Numbered from the stretch's first letter, positions 9,354-18,214 are shown. The stretch is DNA of 60,399 nucleotides from Micromonospora inaquosa (GCF_003857055.1 NZ_QGSZ01000339.1:1-60399); one strand, 5' to 3'. The notes: generated by a model from the sequence alone, not told the origin. A program made the numbers and translations.

Positions 9354-9938
9354 TCAGATCCAGCCTGCCTCGCCCGCCATCCGCACGGCCTCCACCCGGG
9401 TGCGGGCGCCCACCTTGCGGGCGATCCGACCGAGATGGTTACGCACGGTGCCACGGCTGAGCCCCAGCGACACCGCCACCTCAGCGACCGGCGCCCCTGC
9501 GGCCGTCAGCCTCAACACCTCCGTCTCGCGGCCGGTCAGCGGGCCATCCGAGCGCAGCGCCGCGACGACGAGATCCGCGTCCAGCACGGGCTCCCGGCGG
9601 GCGAGCCGGCGGATCCCGTCGATGACCCGCTGGGGGGCGGCGTCACTGCGCAGGATGCCGACCGCCCGGGACGGGCAGAGTAAGCCGCGCAGTCGCCGCG
9701 CCCGATGCGGGTGTGTCAGTACCAGGACGGGGCACAGGCCGAGGCGGCTGGGATCGATTCCCTCGACGAAGTCAAGGTCGGCCACCATCACGTCGGGGCG
9801 TTGGGCGCGGACGGCCGCGGAGACCTCGTCGCCGCGATCCACCTCCGCCACGACACGGATGTCCTCCTGGGCGGCGAGGACGAACGACAACGCGCCCAGA
9901 ACCAGCGCACCGTCCAAGGCGAGCAGGGTACGGATCAC
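9354..9938 (-). CDS. LuxR-family response regulator (RamR-like)
   Basis: 194-aa regulator convergent with the exporter operon. The receiver-like domain (1-120) keeps an Asp in VMVADLDF but has lost the usual acidic pair near the N-terminus (LLALDG instead of consecutive acidic residues). The LuxR-type HTH at 130-194 contains LTGRETEVLRL and SLSRGTVRNHLGRIARKV. GTG start preceded by GGGAAGG. No histidine kinase is nearby. Position and architecture match RamR, the activator of the Streptomyces ram operon; regulation of this cluster is inferred. Confidence 0.85.
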   Translation of the reverse strand: MIRTLLALDGALVLGALSFVLAAQEDIRVVAEVDRGDEVSAAVRAQRPDVMVADLDFVEGIDPSRLGLCPVLVLTHPHRARRLRGLLCPSRAVGILRSDAAPQRVIDGIRRLARREPVLDADLVVAALRSDGPLTGRETEVLRLTAAGAPVAEVAVSLGLSRGTVRNHLGRIARKVGARTRVEAVRMAGEAGWI

Positions 9939-9958
9939 GATGACCTTCCCGTACTCCG

Positions 9959-9986
9959 ATAATGATCACTCAACGTCAATATTCAA
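9959..9986 (-). promoter_or_regulatory. Predicted promoter of the RamR-like gene
   Basis: On the minus strand, TTGAAT (9981-9986) and CATTAT (9959-9964) are separated by 16 bp in an AT-rich island, ending about 20 bp before the GTG start. This gives a very short leader that still contains the ribosome site. Confidence 0.4.
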
Positions 9987-10015
9987 ACACGCATCCGCTG
10001 GGTCCGCACGGCGAC

Positions 10016-10052
10016 GGGGGCGGGCCCGAACATCTCCACCGGACCCGCCCCC
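10016..10052 (-). terminator. Hairpin terminator after second LuxR gene
   Basis: Nine-bp stem GGGGGCGGG (10016-10024) with CCCGCCCCC (10044-10052), just past the stop of the gene ending at 10058. GC-rich and without a T-run, as is common in actinobacteria. Confidence 0.6.
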
Positions 10053-10057
10053 GACGG

Positions 10058-10663
10058 CTACAGCCAGCCGTTACGCCGCGCGCGCGACACCGCCTCCAAC
10101 CGGTTGCGAGCCCCGGTCTTGCGCAGAATCACCGACAGGTGATTGCGCACCGTCCCGTGTGCCAGGTACAGACGGACGGCGATCTCCTTCAGGGGCAGAC
10201 CCTCGGCCGCCATCCGCAGCACGTCCATCTCCCGAGGCGTCAACGGCATCTCCACCGGACTCAACGCCGCCACCGCCGCGGCCGGGTCGATCGCCCGATC
10301 CCCGGCCGCGAGCGCGCGGATCGCCCGCACCAACTCGGCTAGTGAGCTGTCCTTCCCGACCAGGCCGCGCGCGCCGGCTGCCAGCGCCGCCTCGACCAGG
10401 GCCGGGCTCCACCGCGGGCTCATCGCCAGCACGGCGGCGTCCGGTGCCTCGACGTCGATCCGGGCGACCACCTCCACCGGGTCAGGCAGTTCCGGCGTCA
10501 GTGCCAGCACCACCACCTGGGGTCGGCACCGCCGGACCACCGTCAACAGCTCGCCGACACCGTCCACGTCGGCGACCACCTCCATATCCTCCTCGCGTGA
10601 CAGCGCGGCGCAGAGCGCCCCGCGGAGCAAACCCATGTCCTCGGCGACGACAACGTGGATCAC
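10058..10663 (-). CDS. LuxR-family atypical response regulator
   Basis: Paralogue of the neighbouring regulator (about 201 aa). The receiver begins VIHVVVAEDMGLLRGAL, but the usual phosphoacceptor position reads QVVVLALTPEL, with Ala where Asp is expected, so phosphorylation is unlikely. The HTH contains LTPREMDVLRM and YLAHGTVRNHLSVILRKT. I chose a GTG at 10663 because GGAGA lies just upstream; the in-frame ATG at 10717 would add 18 residues. An adjacent GTG at 10666 is equally possible. Likely a ligand- or interaction-controlled regulator of the lanthipeptide cluster. Confidence 0.85.
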   Translation of the reverse strand: MIHVVVAEDMGLLRGALCAALSREEDMEVVADVDGVGELLTVVRRCRPQVVVLALTPELPDPVEVVARIDVEAPDAAVLAMSPRWSPALVEAALAAGARGLVGKDSSLAELVRAIRALAAGDRAIDPAAAVAALSPVEMPLTPREMDVLRMAAEGLPLKEIAVRLYLAHGTVRNHLSVILRKTGARNRLEAVSRARRNGWL

Positions 10664-10863
10664 CACGTCTTCTCCGATCTCAGGTACGCGTTCCGACGGC
10701 CACCGATCCCGGAACATTCACGGGTTGGTCGTGGCGGTCGTGCGCGACAGACGGGTAGGCACTGCCCGGCGGCACCGTCACAACGGACGGGCGCGGGCAC
10801 TGATCGACCGGCCAGCGGTGGCACAGGCCGTGCGGGCCAGCTACCGGGGTCGGTCGACCCGCC

Positions 10864-12093
10864 TCAGCCCGGGCGGGCGATCGCAGACGGAGTGTTGCTG
10901 TCGATGAGAAGCGCCACGAGGTCGCACGGCTGTGCGGCGCTGAGGTGCGACTGCCGGTCCACCGGCCAGACCAGCCCCGGCCCGGGCTTCGATCGATCGT
11001 CGACACCGGCGGCGTCCTGATCGACGGGCGCGACAGGTCGGCCCGAAAACGCAGCCCCCGCGACGACCGGTCCCGGGGCTACGGCGAGGTGCGCCGTGGG
11101 GGCCGTGGGACGCACGGGGCCGACGACGAAGATCGGCGGTGGCGCGGCCACCGGGGTGGGCAGCGCCGCGGCGGGTACGGGAGCCAGCGCCGGATCCGCC
11201 GGTGGCGTCGACACTGTCGGTACGGGAGCCAGGTCGGTCACCGGAACCGTGGCCGGCCCGAGCGCTGGCGGAGCGGACGGCGGAGGTGTCGCCGCCGGAA
11301 CGATCACCGTGTCGAGAGCCGGTGGTAGCACGGCATCGACGACGTGCAGGAGCGCCGTGACGACTGGCGGGATCGGCACCGCACGCACGATGTCGACGAT
11401 GTACGGCAGTGGGGCGGTGATCAGGCCCACCACCGGCGAATCGCCTGGTACGTGCACCACGGGCGGGTCGGGGACGGCGGTGGCTGGCTGTCGCGGTGAT
11501 TCAGCGGCCGGTCGCGACCGGTCGGCGCGGTGAGCCGCGCGTGCCGGGGAAGCCGGCCGGAGCCTCTCGGGCTCGGCCGCGTCGGCTGGGGCGGATGCGT
11601 CGAGCCGGGGCAGCGGGACTGCTGCGGGCGACGCGCCTGTCGAGTGTCGACGCCCCGCCGGGGGTGTCGGGTCGGCGACGACGTCACCGATGGACTTCAC
11701 CAACGACTCGCGGAGCCTTTCGCTGGGGCGGTCGGCGGCACCGGCGGCTCGATGGCGCTTTTCGCTGGGGCGGGCGGCGGCTCGCTGGCGCGCCTCGCTG
11801 GGGCGCTCCGCGACCGTGAGGCGCACGACCGGCTCGACCAGACCGACGATGTCCCGACGCGGCTCAGCGTCGGACCCCGCGCGCATCCCGTCGGCGGCGG
11901 CCGGCCCCTGAAACAGGGCGGCCACCACGAAACCGGTCCCGACGGCGAGCGCGATCAGCACCACCCGCCGGGCGAGCCTGCGCAACCGGTCGCCGGCAAA
12001 CGGCGTGGATCGGCCAGGCGCGGACGTCGGCGCGGTTCCGTTGACGGGACTTCGCACGCGGGCACGACCCCTTCCTCTGAGCTGCTGACCCAT
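10864..12093 (-). CDS. Pro/Ala-rich exported or membrane-anchored protein, unknown function
   Basis: 409 aa. A basic N-terminal stretch precedes one membrane segment (VVLIALAVGTGFVVAALF, about residues 40-57), then a long Pro/Ala/Val-rich region with a hydrophobic patch around VVGLITAPLPYIVDIV and VVTALLHVVDAVL. No known domain. Low-complexity composition makes the frame call less certain than usual. I chose ATG 12093; ATG 12120 is an alternative and neither has a strong ribosome site. Next to a SapB-like cluster it might be a cell-surface protein, but this is only context. Confidence 0.55.
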   Translation of the reverse strand: MGQQLRGRGRARVRSPVNGTAPTSAPGRSTPFAGDRLRRLARRVVLIALAVGTGFVVAALFQGPAAADGMRAGSDAEPRRDIVGLVEPVVRLTVAERPSEARQRAAARPSEKRHRAAGAADRPSERLRESLVKSIGDVVADPTPPAGRRHSTGASPAAVPLPRLDASAPADAAEPERLRPASPARAAHRADRSRPAAESPRQPATAVPDPPVVHVPGDSPVVGLITAPLPYIVDIVRAVPIPPVVTALLHVVDAVLPPALDTVIVPAATPPPSAPPALGPATVPVTDLAPVPTVSTPPADPALAPVPAAALPTPVAAPPPIFVVGPVRPTAPTAHLAVAPGPVVAGAAFSGRPVAPVDQDAAGVDDRSKPGPGLVWPVDRQSHLSAAQPCDLVALLIDSNTPSAIARPG

Positions 12094-12367
12094 AGTAGCG
12101 ATGCCCTCACGGAGTCGCATCCGGTGACGGTGCGTTCGTCGACGACATGGGTCCGCGCTGCGTCTGATGTGGAAGTTCGTCGCTGGCCGGAGACTTGACG
12201 AGATCGTCCAGGATGGCTGAATTGGGAGCGGTTGCACCGGTGGGGGCAGGCGACGCGCCCGCCCCCACGGGTCTGTCGACGGTCGCAGCCGCGCGTTCGA
12301 CGGCAACACGCCAGGCGGTATCGATCGATGGTCCATCGTGGAGCAAGGTCGGGTGTACCGTCGCCGC

Positions 12368-13129
12368 ATGACGGTGCTGCAGGAGTTTGTCGCCGCTCTT
12401 TCCAGCGGCCGGATCCAGGTTGTCGACCTCACCGCTCCGCTGTCGGACCAGACCCCGATCCTGGGTCTGCCCGAGCAGTTCGGCCAGACCTGGCCGTTCC
12501 GGCTCAGCGAGATCAGCCGGTACGACGACCGTGGTCCGGCCTGGTACTGGAACAACTTCTCCACCGGCGAGCACACCGGCACCCACTTCGACGCCCCGGT
12601 GCACTGGGTCAGCGGTCAACAGGGCGCCGACGTGTCGCAGGTCCCGGTGAGTCAGTTGATCGCGCCGGCGGTGGTGATCGACCACTCCGCCGACGCCGCC
12701 GACAACCCCGACTTCCTGCTTGAGGTGGAGCACGTCAGGGCGTGGGAGGCGGAACACGGGGCACTGCCCACCGGTGGTTGGCTGCTCTACCGCACCGGCT
12801 GGGACGCGTACGGCGACGACCCGGAGCGATACGCCAACGCTGGGCGTACCCCGGGCATTTCCGTGGAGTGCGCCCGCTGGCTGGCCGAGGAGTCGCCCAT
12901 CCAGGGCGTCGGGGTGGAGACGGTCGGCACCGACGCGGGCGCCGCGCAATCGTTCGACCCGCCGTTCCCGTGCCACTCGTTCCTGCTCGGCCAGGACAAG
13001 TACGGCCTGACCCAGCTCCGTAACCTCGCGCGGTTGCCGGCGACCGGCGCGGTGGTGATCGCCGGCCCGCTGCCGATCGTCTCCGGCTCCGGCAGCCCGT
13101 GCCGGGTCCTCGCGCTGGTCGAACGCTAG
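12368..13129 (+). CDS. Cyclase family protein (kynurenine-formamidase-like metal hydrolase)
   Basis: 253 aa. The family metal motif HxGTHxDxPxH is present as HTGTHFDAPVH at about residues 70-80, with a later ETVGTDAGAAQSFDPP segment. Such enzymes hydrolyse N-formylkynurenine or open and close related amides and lactones; substrate unknown here. No kynureninase or tryptophan dioxygenase is nearby, so the classical role is unlikely. The next gene starts 12 bp downstream, suggesting a two-gene unit. ATG 12368 has no good ribosome site and may be leaderless. Confidence 0.85.
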   Translation: MTVLQEFVAALSSGRIQVVDLTAPLSDQTPILGLPEQFGQTWPFRLSEISRYDDRGPAWYWNNFSTGEHTGTHFDAPVHWVSGQQGADVSQVPVSQLIAPAVVIDHSADAADNPDFLLEVEHVRAWEAEHGALPTGGWLLYRTGWDAYGDDPERYANAGRTPGISVECARWLAEESPIQGVGVETVGTDAGAAQSFDPPFPCHSFLLGQDKYGLTQLRNLARLPATGAVVIAGPLPIVSGSGSPCRVLALVER

Positions 13130-13141
13130 GCCGGGACACCG

Positions 13142-14773
13142 ATGCGGGTAGCCGAGGTGGTCGGGCGGGTTCTGCACGGGCACGGCGCACGGCACGTCTT
13201 CGGGGTGGTCGGCAGCGGCAATTTCCACGTCACGAACGCGCTTGTCGCGGCCGGTGCCCGGTTCGTGGCGGCGGCCCACGAGGGTGGCGCGGCGAGCATG
13301 GCCGACGGGTACGCCCGTACCTGTGGGGCGGTGGGTCTGCTCTCGGTGCACCAGGGTCCGGGAGTCACCAACGCGCTGACCGGTCTCACCGAGGCGGCGA
13401 AGAGCCGTACCCCGCTGGTGGTCCTGGCCCCGGAGGCGACCGCGCCGCGGTCGAACTTCTTCATCGACCTGCCGGCGCTCGCCGCCGCGGTCGGGGCCGA
13501 CTTCCATCGGGTACGCGCGACGCACGCGGCCGAGGACTCGGCCGCGGCGTACCGGGCCGCTGCCCGGGGCGCGACGGTGGTGCTGGGCCTGCCGTTGGAG
13601 GTGCAGCACACCGTGGCCGAACCGTGGTCCGGCCCGATCCCCGAGGTCGCGCCGACCCCGGTCGCGGCACCGCAGGTCGAGCCGTTGCTGGCCGCGATCC
13701 AGGCCGCACGCCGCCCGGTCTTCATCGCGGGTCGGGGTGCCCGGGCGGCCCGCGACCCGCTGACCCGGCTCGCCGACGCGTGCGGCGCGCTGCTCGCGGT
13801 CTCCGCCGCGGCGAAGGGACTGTTCGCCGGGAACCCGTGGAACCTCGACGTGGCCGGCGGCTTCGCCACCCCGCTCGCCGCCGAGCTGATCGGCGAGGCC
13901 GACCTGGTCGTCGCGTGGGGAAGCACGCTGAACATGTGGACCACCCGACACGGCGAGCTGATCCCGCCCTCCGCCGTCGTCGTCCAGGTGGATCGCGACC
14001 CGGCCGCGTTCGGGGTGAACCGCCCGGTCGACCTGGCGGTGGCCGGTGAGGTGGCGGCGGTCGCCGAGGCGGTCCTCGGTCGACTGGACGGTCACTCCAC
14101 GGCGTCTGTGGCCGGCGACTGGCGTACGCCGGAGCTGGCCCGACGAATTCGCGACAACGGTCGGTGGCGGACGGTTCCGTACCGGGACGAGAGTGACGCG
14201 ACGACGATCGACCCGAGGACCCTCTCGGCGGCCCTGGACGACCTGCTGCCGCCCGACCGCACGGTGGTGGTCGACTCGGGCAACTTCATGGGTTACCCGT
14301 CAATGTGGCTCGACGTGCCGGACGTGGCCGGATTCTGTTTCACCCAGGCCTTTCAGTCGGTCGGGCTCGGCCTGGCCAGTGCGCTCGGCGCGGCGGTCGC
14401 CCGACCGGACCGGCTCACCGTCGCCGCGCTCGGCGACGGTGGCTTCGGCATGTCCGCGACCGAACTGGTCACCGCCGTCCGGCTGGCGCTACCCCTGCTC
14501 GTGGTGATCTACGACGACGCGGCGTACGGCGCCGAGGTGCACCACTTCGGCCCGGACGGGCATCCGTTGGAGACGGTCACCTTCCCCGAGACCGACCTGG
14601 CCGCCATCGCCCGCGGTTACGGCTGTGACGGGTTGACCGTCCGGACCGTCGACGATCTCGAACCGGTACACCGCTGGCTCGCTGGTCCCCGTACCCGGCC
14701 GCTGGTGATCGACGCCAAGGTCTGCGCCGCGCGCGGCTCCTGGTGGTTGGAGGAGGCGTTCCGTGGCCACTGA
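13142..14773 (+). CDS. ThDP-dependent enzyme (acetolactate synthase / benzoylformate decarboxylase-like)
   Basis: 543 aa with three-domain ThDP architecture: N-terminal pyrimidine-binding domain with a catalytic Glu in AAHEGGAASMADGYA (about 40-55), a central domain, and a C-terminal pyrophosphate-binding domain with GDGGFG near residue 430 and, about 27 residues on, YDDAAYG where many relatives have NN. It overlaps no neighbour but follows the cyclase-like gene by 12 bp. Carboligase or decarboxylase activity on an alpha-keto acid is likely; the substrate cannot be told from sequence. Confidence 0.85.
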   Translation: MRVAEVVGRVLHGHGARHVFGVVGSGNFHVTNALVAAGARFVAAAHEGGAASMADGYARTCGAVGLLSVHQGPGVTNALTGLTEAAKSRTPLVVLAPEATAPRSNFFIDLPALAAAVGADFHRVRATHAAEDSAAAYRAAARGATVVLGLPLEVQHTVAEPWSGPIPEVAPTPVAAPQVEPLLAAIQAARRPVFIAGRGARAARDPLTRLADACGALLAVSAAAKGLFAGNPWNLDVAGGFATPLAAELIGEADLVVAWGSTLNMWTTRHGELIPPSAVVVQVDRDPAAFGVNRPVDLAVAGEVAAVAEAVLGRLDGHSTASVAGDWRTPELARRIRDNGRWRTVPYRDESDATTIDPRTLSAALDDLLPPDRTVVVDSGNFMGYPSMWLDVPDVAGFCFTQAFQSVGLGLASALGAAVARPDRLTVAALGDGGFGMSATELVTAVRLALPLLVVIYDDAAYGAEVHHFGPDGHPLETVTFPETDLAAIARGYGCDGLTVRTVDDLEPVHRWLAGPRTRPLVIDAKVCAARGSWWLEEAFRGH

Positions 14774-14871
14774 GCCGCTGCCCCCTGAGCCATTGCCGCA
14801 CGGAGGGCCAAGGCCCCCAGCGCTCCCGGCCGGACCGTTTGCTGGTGGAGCCGGAGGGTAGGTGGGAACCC

Positions 14872-15054
14872 ATGACTACGCCTGAGCAGAGTCAGCAGGA
14901 GAGAGCCCTCGAAACCGGCGCGGTGTATCAGGACGCCGAGGGGCGTCGAACGACGGATCCGGGGTCCGGGGCTGCGCACGCCGACAGTGAGGCCGAGCGC
15001 AACGCGGAGCACCTCAGGCGGGGCGAGGTCGGCCCGCGCGTACCGGAGGAGTAG
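14872..15054 (+). CDS. Small hydrophilic protein, unknown function
   Basis: 60 aa, highly charged, no Cys, no membrane segment. ATG 14872 is preceded by GGAGGGTAGGTGGGAA. Composition (Glu, Arg, Gln, Asp) suggests a soluble, perhaps disordered protein. No family recognised; the clear ribosome site and codon use support it being real. Confidence 0.6.
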   Translation: MTTPEQSQQERALETGAVYQDAEGRRTTDPGSGAAHADSEAERNAEHLRRGEVGPRVPEE

Positions 15055-15180
15055 CCGCCGGCCCGGCCCGGCGGTGCGGGGCGAGGGTGTGCAAGGCAGT
15101 TCGGGGAGCATTGCCCTGGTGCCGCTCGACATGCCCCGGTCAGCGCCCGGATGTTCCGGCTGCCCGATCCAGCGGGGCGG

Positions 15181-15639
15181 TCAGCCGGCGACGACGAGAG
15201 CCTGGGGTGCGGCGGCCTTCATCCGGGTACGCAGCCACTTGAGCTGGATCGCCGTTTCTCCTTCGCAGCGTCGCACCACAGCGAGCAGGTCCTCGTCGCG
15301 GGCGCCGTGGGCGGCCTGGCCGACGACGGTCCAGGTGATGTCACACTCGGCGGCCATCAGGTAGAGGTCCTGCAGGTCACGCAGGAGGCCGATGCCGCCG
15401 GTGCGGGTGCCGGTGAACAGTTGCGAGTGCAGCCGGTCGGGTTCGTCGGGGGCGTCCTCCGAGTAGCGGACCGCGAACGGGCGCAGCTGTTCGGCGTAGC
15501 CGTCGCAGCGCTTCGCCTGCTGCTGGCAGAGGTGCTCGATGTCGGGTTCCTCGGCGTGCGCTTCGGCGACCTGCCGGAACGCGTCGGCCAGGTTGACCTG
15601 CGCCCGGTGCAGGAGACCGAGATAGTGGGCGAGTTGCAC
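15181..15639 (-). CDS. Ferritin-like helical protein paired with molybdoenzyme
   Basis: 152 aa, probably a four-helix bundle: His/Glu-rich helices at MQLAHYLGLLHRAQ, AEAHAEEPDIEHLCQQQ and a C-terminal EGETAIQLKWLRTRM. GTG start 3 bp after the stop of the molybdopterin oxidoreductase gene, with ribosome site AAGGAGTGAG, so co-translated. It may be an accessory or maturation factor for that enzyme. Function is inferred from pairing only. Confidence 0.7.
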   Translation of the reverse strand: MQLAHYLGLLHRAQVNLADAFRQVAEAHAEEPDIEHLCQQQAKRCDGYAEQLRPFAVRYSEDAPDEPDRLHSQLFTGTRTGGIGLLRDLQDLYLMAAECDITWTVVGQAAHGARDEDLLAVVRRCEGETAIQLKWLRTRMKAAAPQALVVAG

Positions 15640-15642
15640 GAC

Positions 15643-18078
15643 TCACTCCTTCTCACTGGTGGCCTCGGCCGCCGGCCCACCGACTGTGGGCGGCACGTCA
15701 GCGTCCGCTGGTGGTGCGCTGCCGCCGACCGTCGGTGCCGGCGAGGGTACGCCCCGCCCGTCGGCGAGTTTCGCCACGGCGACGGCGGCGACTTTGAAGA
15801 GGGGCTGTTTGGACACCGGGTCCCAGGCGGTGATGGTCAGCTCGTTCGCCGCCCGTCCGGTGCGGTCGGCCGGGTCCTGGTCGAAGTAGCCGTAGTGGAA
15901 CGGCAGGAAGACGACGCCCGGGCGGATGCCGCAGAGCCGGGCGCGGGCCTGGATGGCGCCGCGCGCCGAGGAGACGCCGACCAGGTCACCTTCGACGATG
16001 CCGAACCGGGCCGCGTCGGCGGGATTCAGCTCCACCCACACGTCCGGTGCCGCCTGGTTGAGCTGCGGGGCGCGTCCGGTCTTGGTACGGGTGTGGAACT
16101 GGTAGACGGTGCGTCCGGTGGTGAGCAGCAGCGGATGCCCGTCGTCGGGCACTTCGGGTGAGGGTTGGTAGTCGACGCTCTTCAGGAACGCCCGTCCGTT
16201 CGGTTCCTTGGCCCGGTATTCCGGTTCGGTGAACTCCGCACCGGTGGCGAGGTCGTGGCCGTACGTCTCGCAGTAGTCGGGTTCGGTGTGGAAGTGTCCG
16301 TCGGTGTAGAGGCGTTCGGTGCCGTCGGGATGCTCGTCGGTGCAGGGCCACTGGATGCCGGAGCCGCCGCGCAGCTTCTCGTAGGTGATGCCGGTGTAGT
16401 CGCACGGCCGACCCCGCGAACACTCCTTCCACGCCTCGAACACCTCCTCCGGCCCGCTCCAGTCGATCAGCGGCTGCCCGTCGCGGTCCCGGAAGTCCAT
16501 CCGGCGGGCGTAGTCGAGGAAGATGTCCAGGTCCGGGCGGGCCTCTCCAGGCGGGTCGACGGCCTTGTCGGAGATGTGCACGGTCCTGTCGACGCTGGTG
16601 AACGTGCCGGTCTTCTCGCCCCACGTGGCTGCGGGCAGCACGACATCGGCCAGCTCGGCGGTCTCGGTGAGGAAGAGATCCTGGACCACCACGAACAGCT
16701 CCGGCCGGGCCAGGATCTGCCGGATTCGCCGCAGCTCCGGCAGCGAGACCGCCGGGTTGGTGGCGGAGATCCAGAGCAGTTTGATCGAGCCCTGCTCGGC
16801 GTACCGGAAGATCTGCATGGCGTGCGTCGGTGGCGCCCAGTGCGGGATGATGTCCACGTTCACGTTCCACAGCCGCGCCAACTCTTCGACGTGCCGCTCG
16901 TTGTCCCAGTTGCGCAGGCCGGGCAGGTCGCCGTCGGCCCCGGTCTCACGGTTGTTCTGGGCGGTGGGCTGGCCGTTCATCTGGTAGATCCCGGCACCCG
17001 GCCGGCCGATCATGCCCCGGATCAGGTGCAGGTTGTTGACGGCGCAGGCGGCGGCGGTGGCCTGGTTCGACTGGTAGAACCCTTGCAACACGGTCGACAG
17101 CAACCGCTGCGAGGTGCCGAGTAGTTCGGCGGCACGCTCCACATCGACGGCGGGCACCTCACAGATGTCGGCGACCCGCTGCGGCGGGTAGGCGTCGACG
17201 ATCCGGCACAGCTCGTCGAAACCGAGGGTGTGCGCGTCGACGTAGTCGTGGTCGTACCAGCCGCGCCGGATGATCTCCCGGAGCAGGCCGTTCATCAGGG
17301 CAATGTTGGTGCCGTTGCGCACCGCCAGGTGCAGATCGGCCTCCCGGGCGACGGGGGTGGCGCGCGGGTCCACCGCCAGCATCGCCGGCGGGTTGGGGCC
17401 ACGGCGTCGGTCCAGCATCCGCATCCACAACACCGTCTGCGTCTCGGCGACGTTGTGACCCCACAGCGCGATCGCGTCGCAGTGGTCCACGTCGGTGTAC
17501 GAGCCGGGCTGCCCGTCGGTGCCGAAGCTCGCCTTCATCGCCGCCGCCGCGGTGGCCGTGCAGAGCCGGGTGTTGCCATCCATGTGCGGCGTACCCAGAC
17601 CGGCCTTGCCGATCATTGCCAGCGTGTAGTACTCCTCCAGGAACAGTTGCCCGCTGGTGTAGAAGCCGAAGTGTCCCCACCCACCCGGCCCGTCGAGGAG
17701 TTCCTTCGACCGGGCCACGATCCGGCCCATCGCGGTGTCCCAGTCCGTCTCGACCAGGCGATCGCCTTCGCGGACCAGCGGTCGGGTCAACCGGTCCGGG
17801 CTGTGGTTGGCCTGCCAGCCGTACAGATCCTTCGGGTCGACCCGACCCCGGTTGATCCGGTCCACCGCCCGGCCGCGTACCCCGACGATCCGCCCGTCAG
17901 CGACGCCGATGTCCAGCGCGTCGCCGTTGGAGTGCAGCACCGACGCCGACTGGACCCACCGGTCCACGTCGGCGTCGGTCCGGCCGTCGGCCAGGTACCG
18001 GTCCACCCGCACCGGCCACTCCTGTCCCGGCCCGTACGGGGTCCGCTCACCCCACGGGTCGGCGATCCGGTCCACCAT
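15643..18078 (-). CDS. Molybdopterin oxidoreductase (nitrate reductase/formate dehydrogenase-like)
   Basis: 811-aa member of the DMSO-reductase superfamily. Mo-bis-MGD regions are recognisable: NTRLCTATAAAAMKASFG (about 170-187) with a candidate Cys ligand, ALWGHNVAETQ, DPRATPVAREADLHLAVRNGT in segments, a central NGQPTAQNNRETGADGDLPG region and the C-terminal MGD-binding domain with TTGRTVYQFHTRTKTGR. The N-terminal CxxCxxxC [4Fe-4S] motif normal in nitrate reductases and formate dehydrogenases is absent. The C-terminus ends in a Pro/Gly/Ala-rich tail. ATG has a perfect GGAAGGAGG site. Substrate uncertain. Confidence 0.85.
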   Translation of the reverse strand: MVDRIADPWGERTPYGPGQEWPVRVDRYLADGRTDADVDRWVQSASVLHSNGDALDIGVADGRIVGVRGRAVDRINRGRVDPKDLYGWQANHSPDRLTRPLVREGDRLVETDWDTAMGRIVARSKELLDGPGGWGHFGFYTSGQLFLEEYYTLAMIGKAGLGTPHMDGNTRLCTATAAAAMKASFGTDGQPGSYTDVDHCDAIALWGHNVAETQTVLWMRMLDRRRGPNPPAMLAVDPRATPVAREADLHLAVRNGTNIALMNGLLREIIRRGWYDHDYVDAHTLGFDELCRIVDAYPPQRVADICEVPAVDVERAAELLGTSQRLLSTVLQGFYQSNQATAAACAVNNLHLIRGMIGRPGAGIYQMNGQPTAQNNRETGADGDLPGLRNWDNERHVEELARLWNVNVDIIPHWAPPTHAMQIFRYAEQGSIKLLWISATNPAVSLPELRRIRQILARPELFVVVQDLFLTETAELADVVLPAATWGEKTGTFTSVDRTVHISDKAVDPPGEARPDLDIFLDYARRMDFRDRDGQPLIDWSGPEEVFEAWKECSRGRPCDYTGITYEKLRGGSGIQWPCTDEHPDGTERLYTDGHFHTEPDYCETYGHDLATGAEFTEPEYRAKEPNGRAFLKSVDYQPSPEVPDDGHPLLLTTGRTVYQFHTRTKTGRAPQLNQAAPDVWVELNPADAARFGIVEGDLVGVSSARGAIQARARLCGIRPGVVFLPFHYGYFDQDPADRTGRAANELTITAWDPVSKQPLFKVAAVAVAKLADGRGVPSPAPTVGGSAPPADADVPPTVGGPAAEATSEKE

Positions 18079-18214
18079 GACGTCCTCCTTCCGATGACGA
18101 CGGGGGTGCCAGGAACACGTACCCGACCAGCAGCGCCACCGCGTGCACGATGAACGCCGCCGACGAAGGCGTGCGGGGTGCGCCGCGCTCGGCCCGTCGG
18201 GTTCCCCTTCTCAC
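18047..18214 (-). CDS. Predicted single-pass membrane mini-protein upstream of molybdoenzyme
   Basis: 55-aa reading frame overlapping the molybdoenzyme start by 32 bp. Arg-rich N-terminus, then one clear membrane segment (SSAAFIVHAVALLVGYVFLA) and a hydrophilic tail. GTG start; an AAGG lies about 15 bp upstream, so translation initiation is not obvious. A small membrane anchor for the enzyme is conceivable. Its short length leaves doubt. Confidence 0.4.
   Translation of the reverse strand: MRRGTRRAERGAPRTPSSAAFIVHAVALLVGYVFLAPPSSSEGGRHGGPDRRPVG

Noticed and set aside
10864..12093. Chaplin or rodlin protein near the SapB-like cluster
   Set aside because: No chaplin domain or paired cysteines; composition is different.
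12107..14095. Long minus-strand open frame (662 codons) across the cyclase and ThDP genes
   Set aside because: Arg/Gly/Pro-rich product without domains; a shadow of high-GC third positions. The plus-strand genes carry clear motifs.
16165..17124. Plus-strand frame within the molybdopterin oxidoreductase gene
   Set aside because: Val/Gly/Arg-rich antisense artefact; the minus strand is unmistakable.
15643..18078. Assignment as assimilatory nitrate reductase (nasA)
   Set aside because: The Fe-S motif is missing and there are no nitrate transport or nitrite reductase genes nearby.
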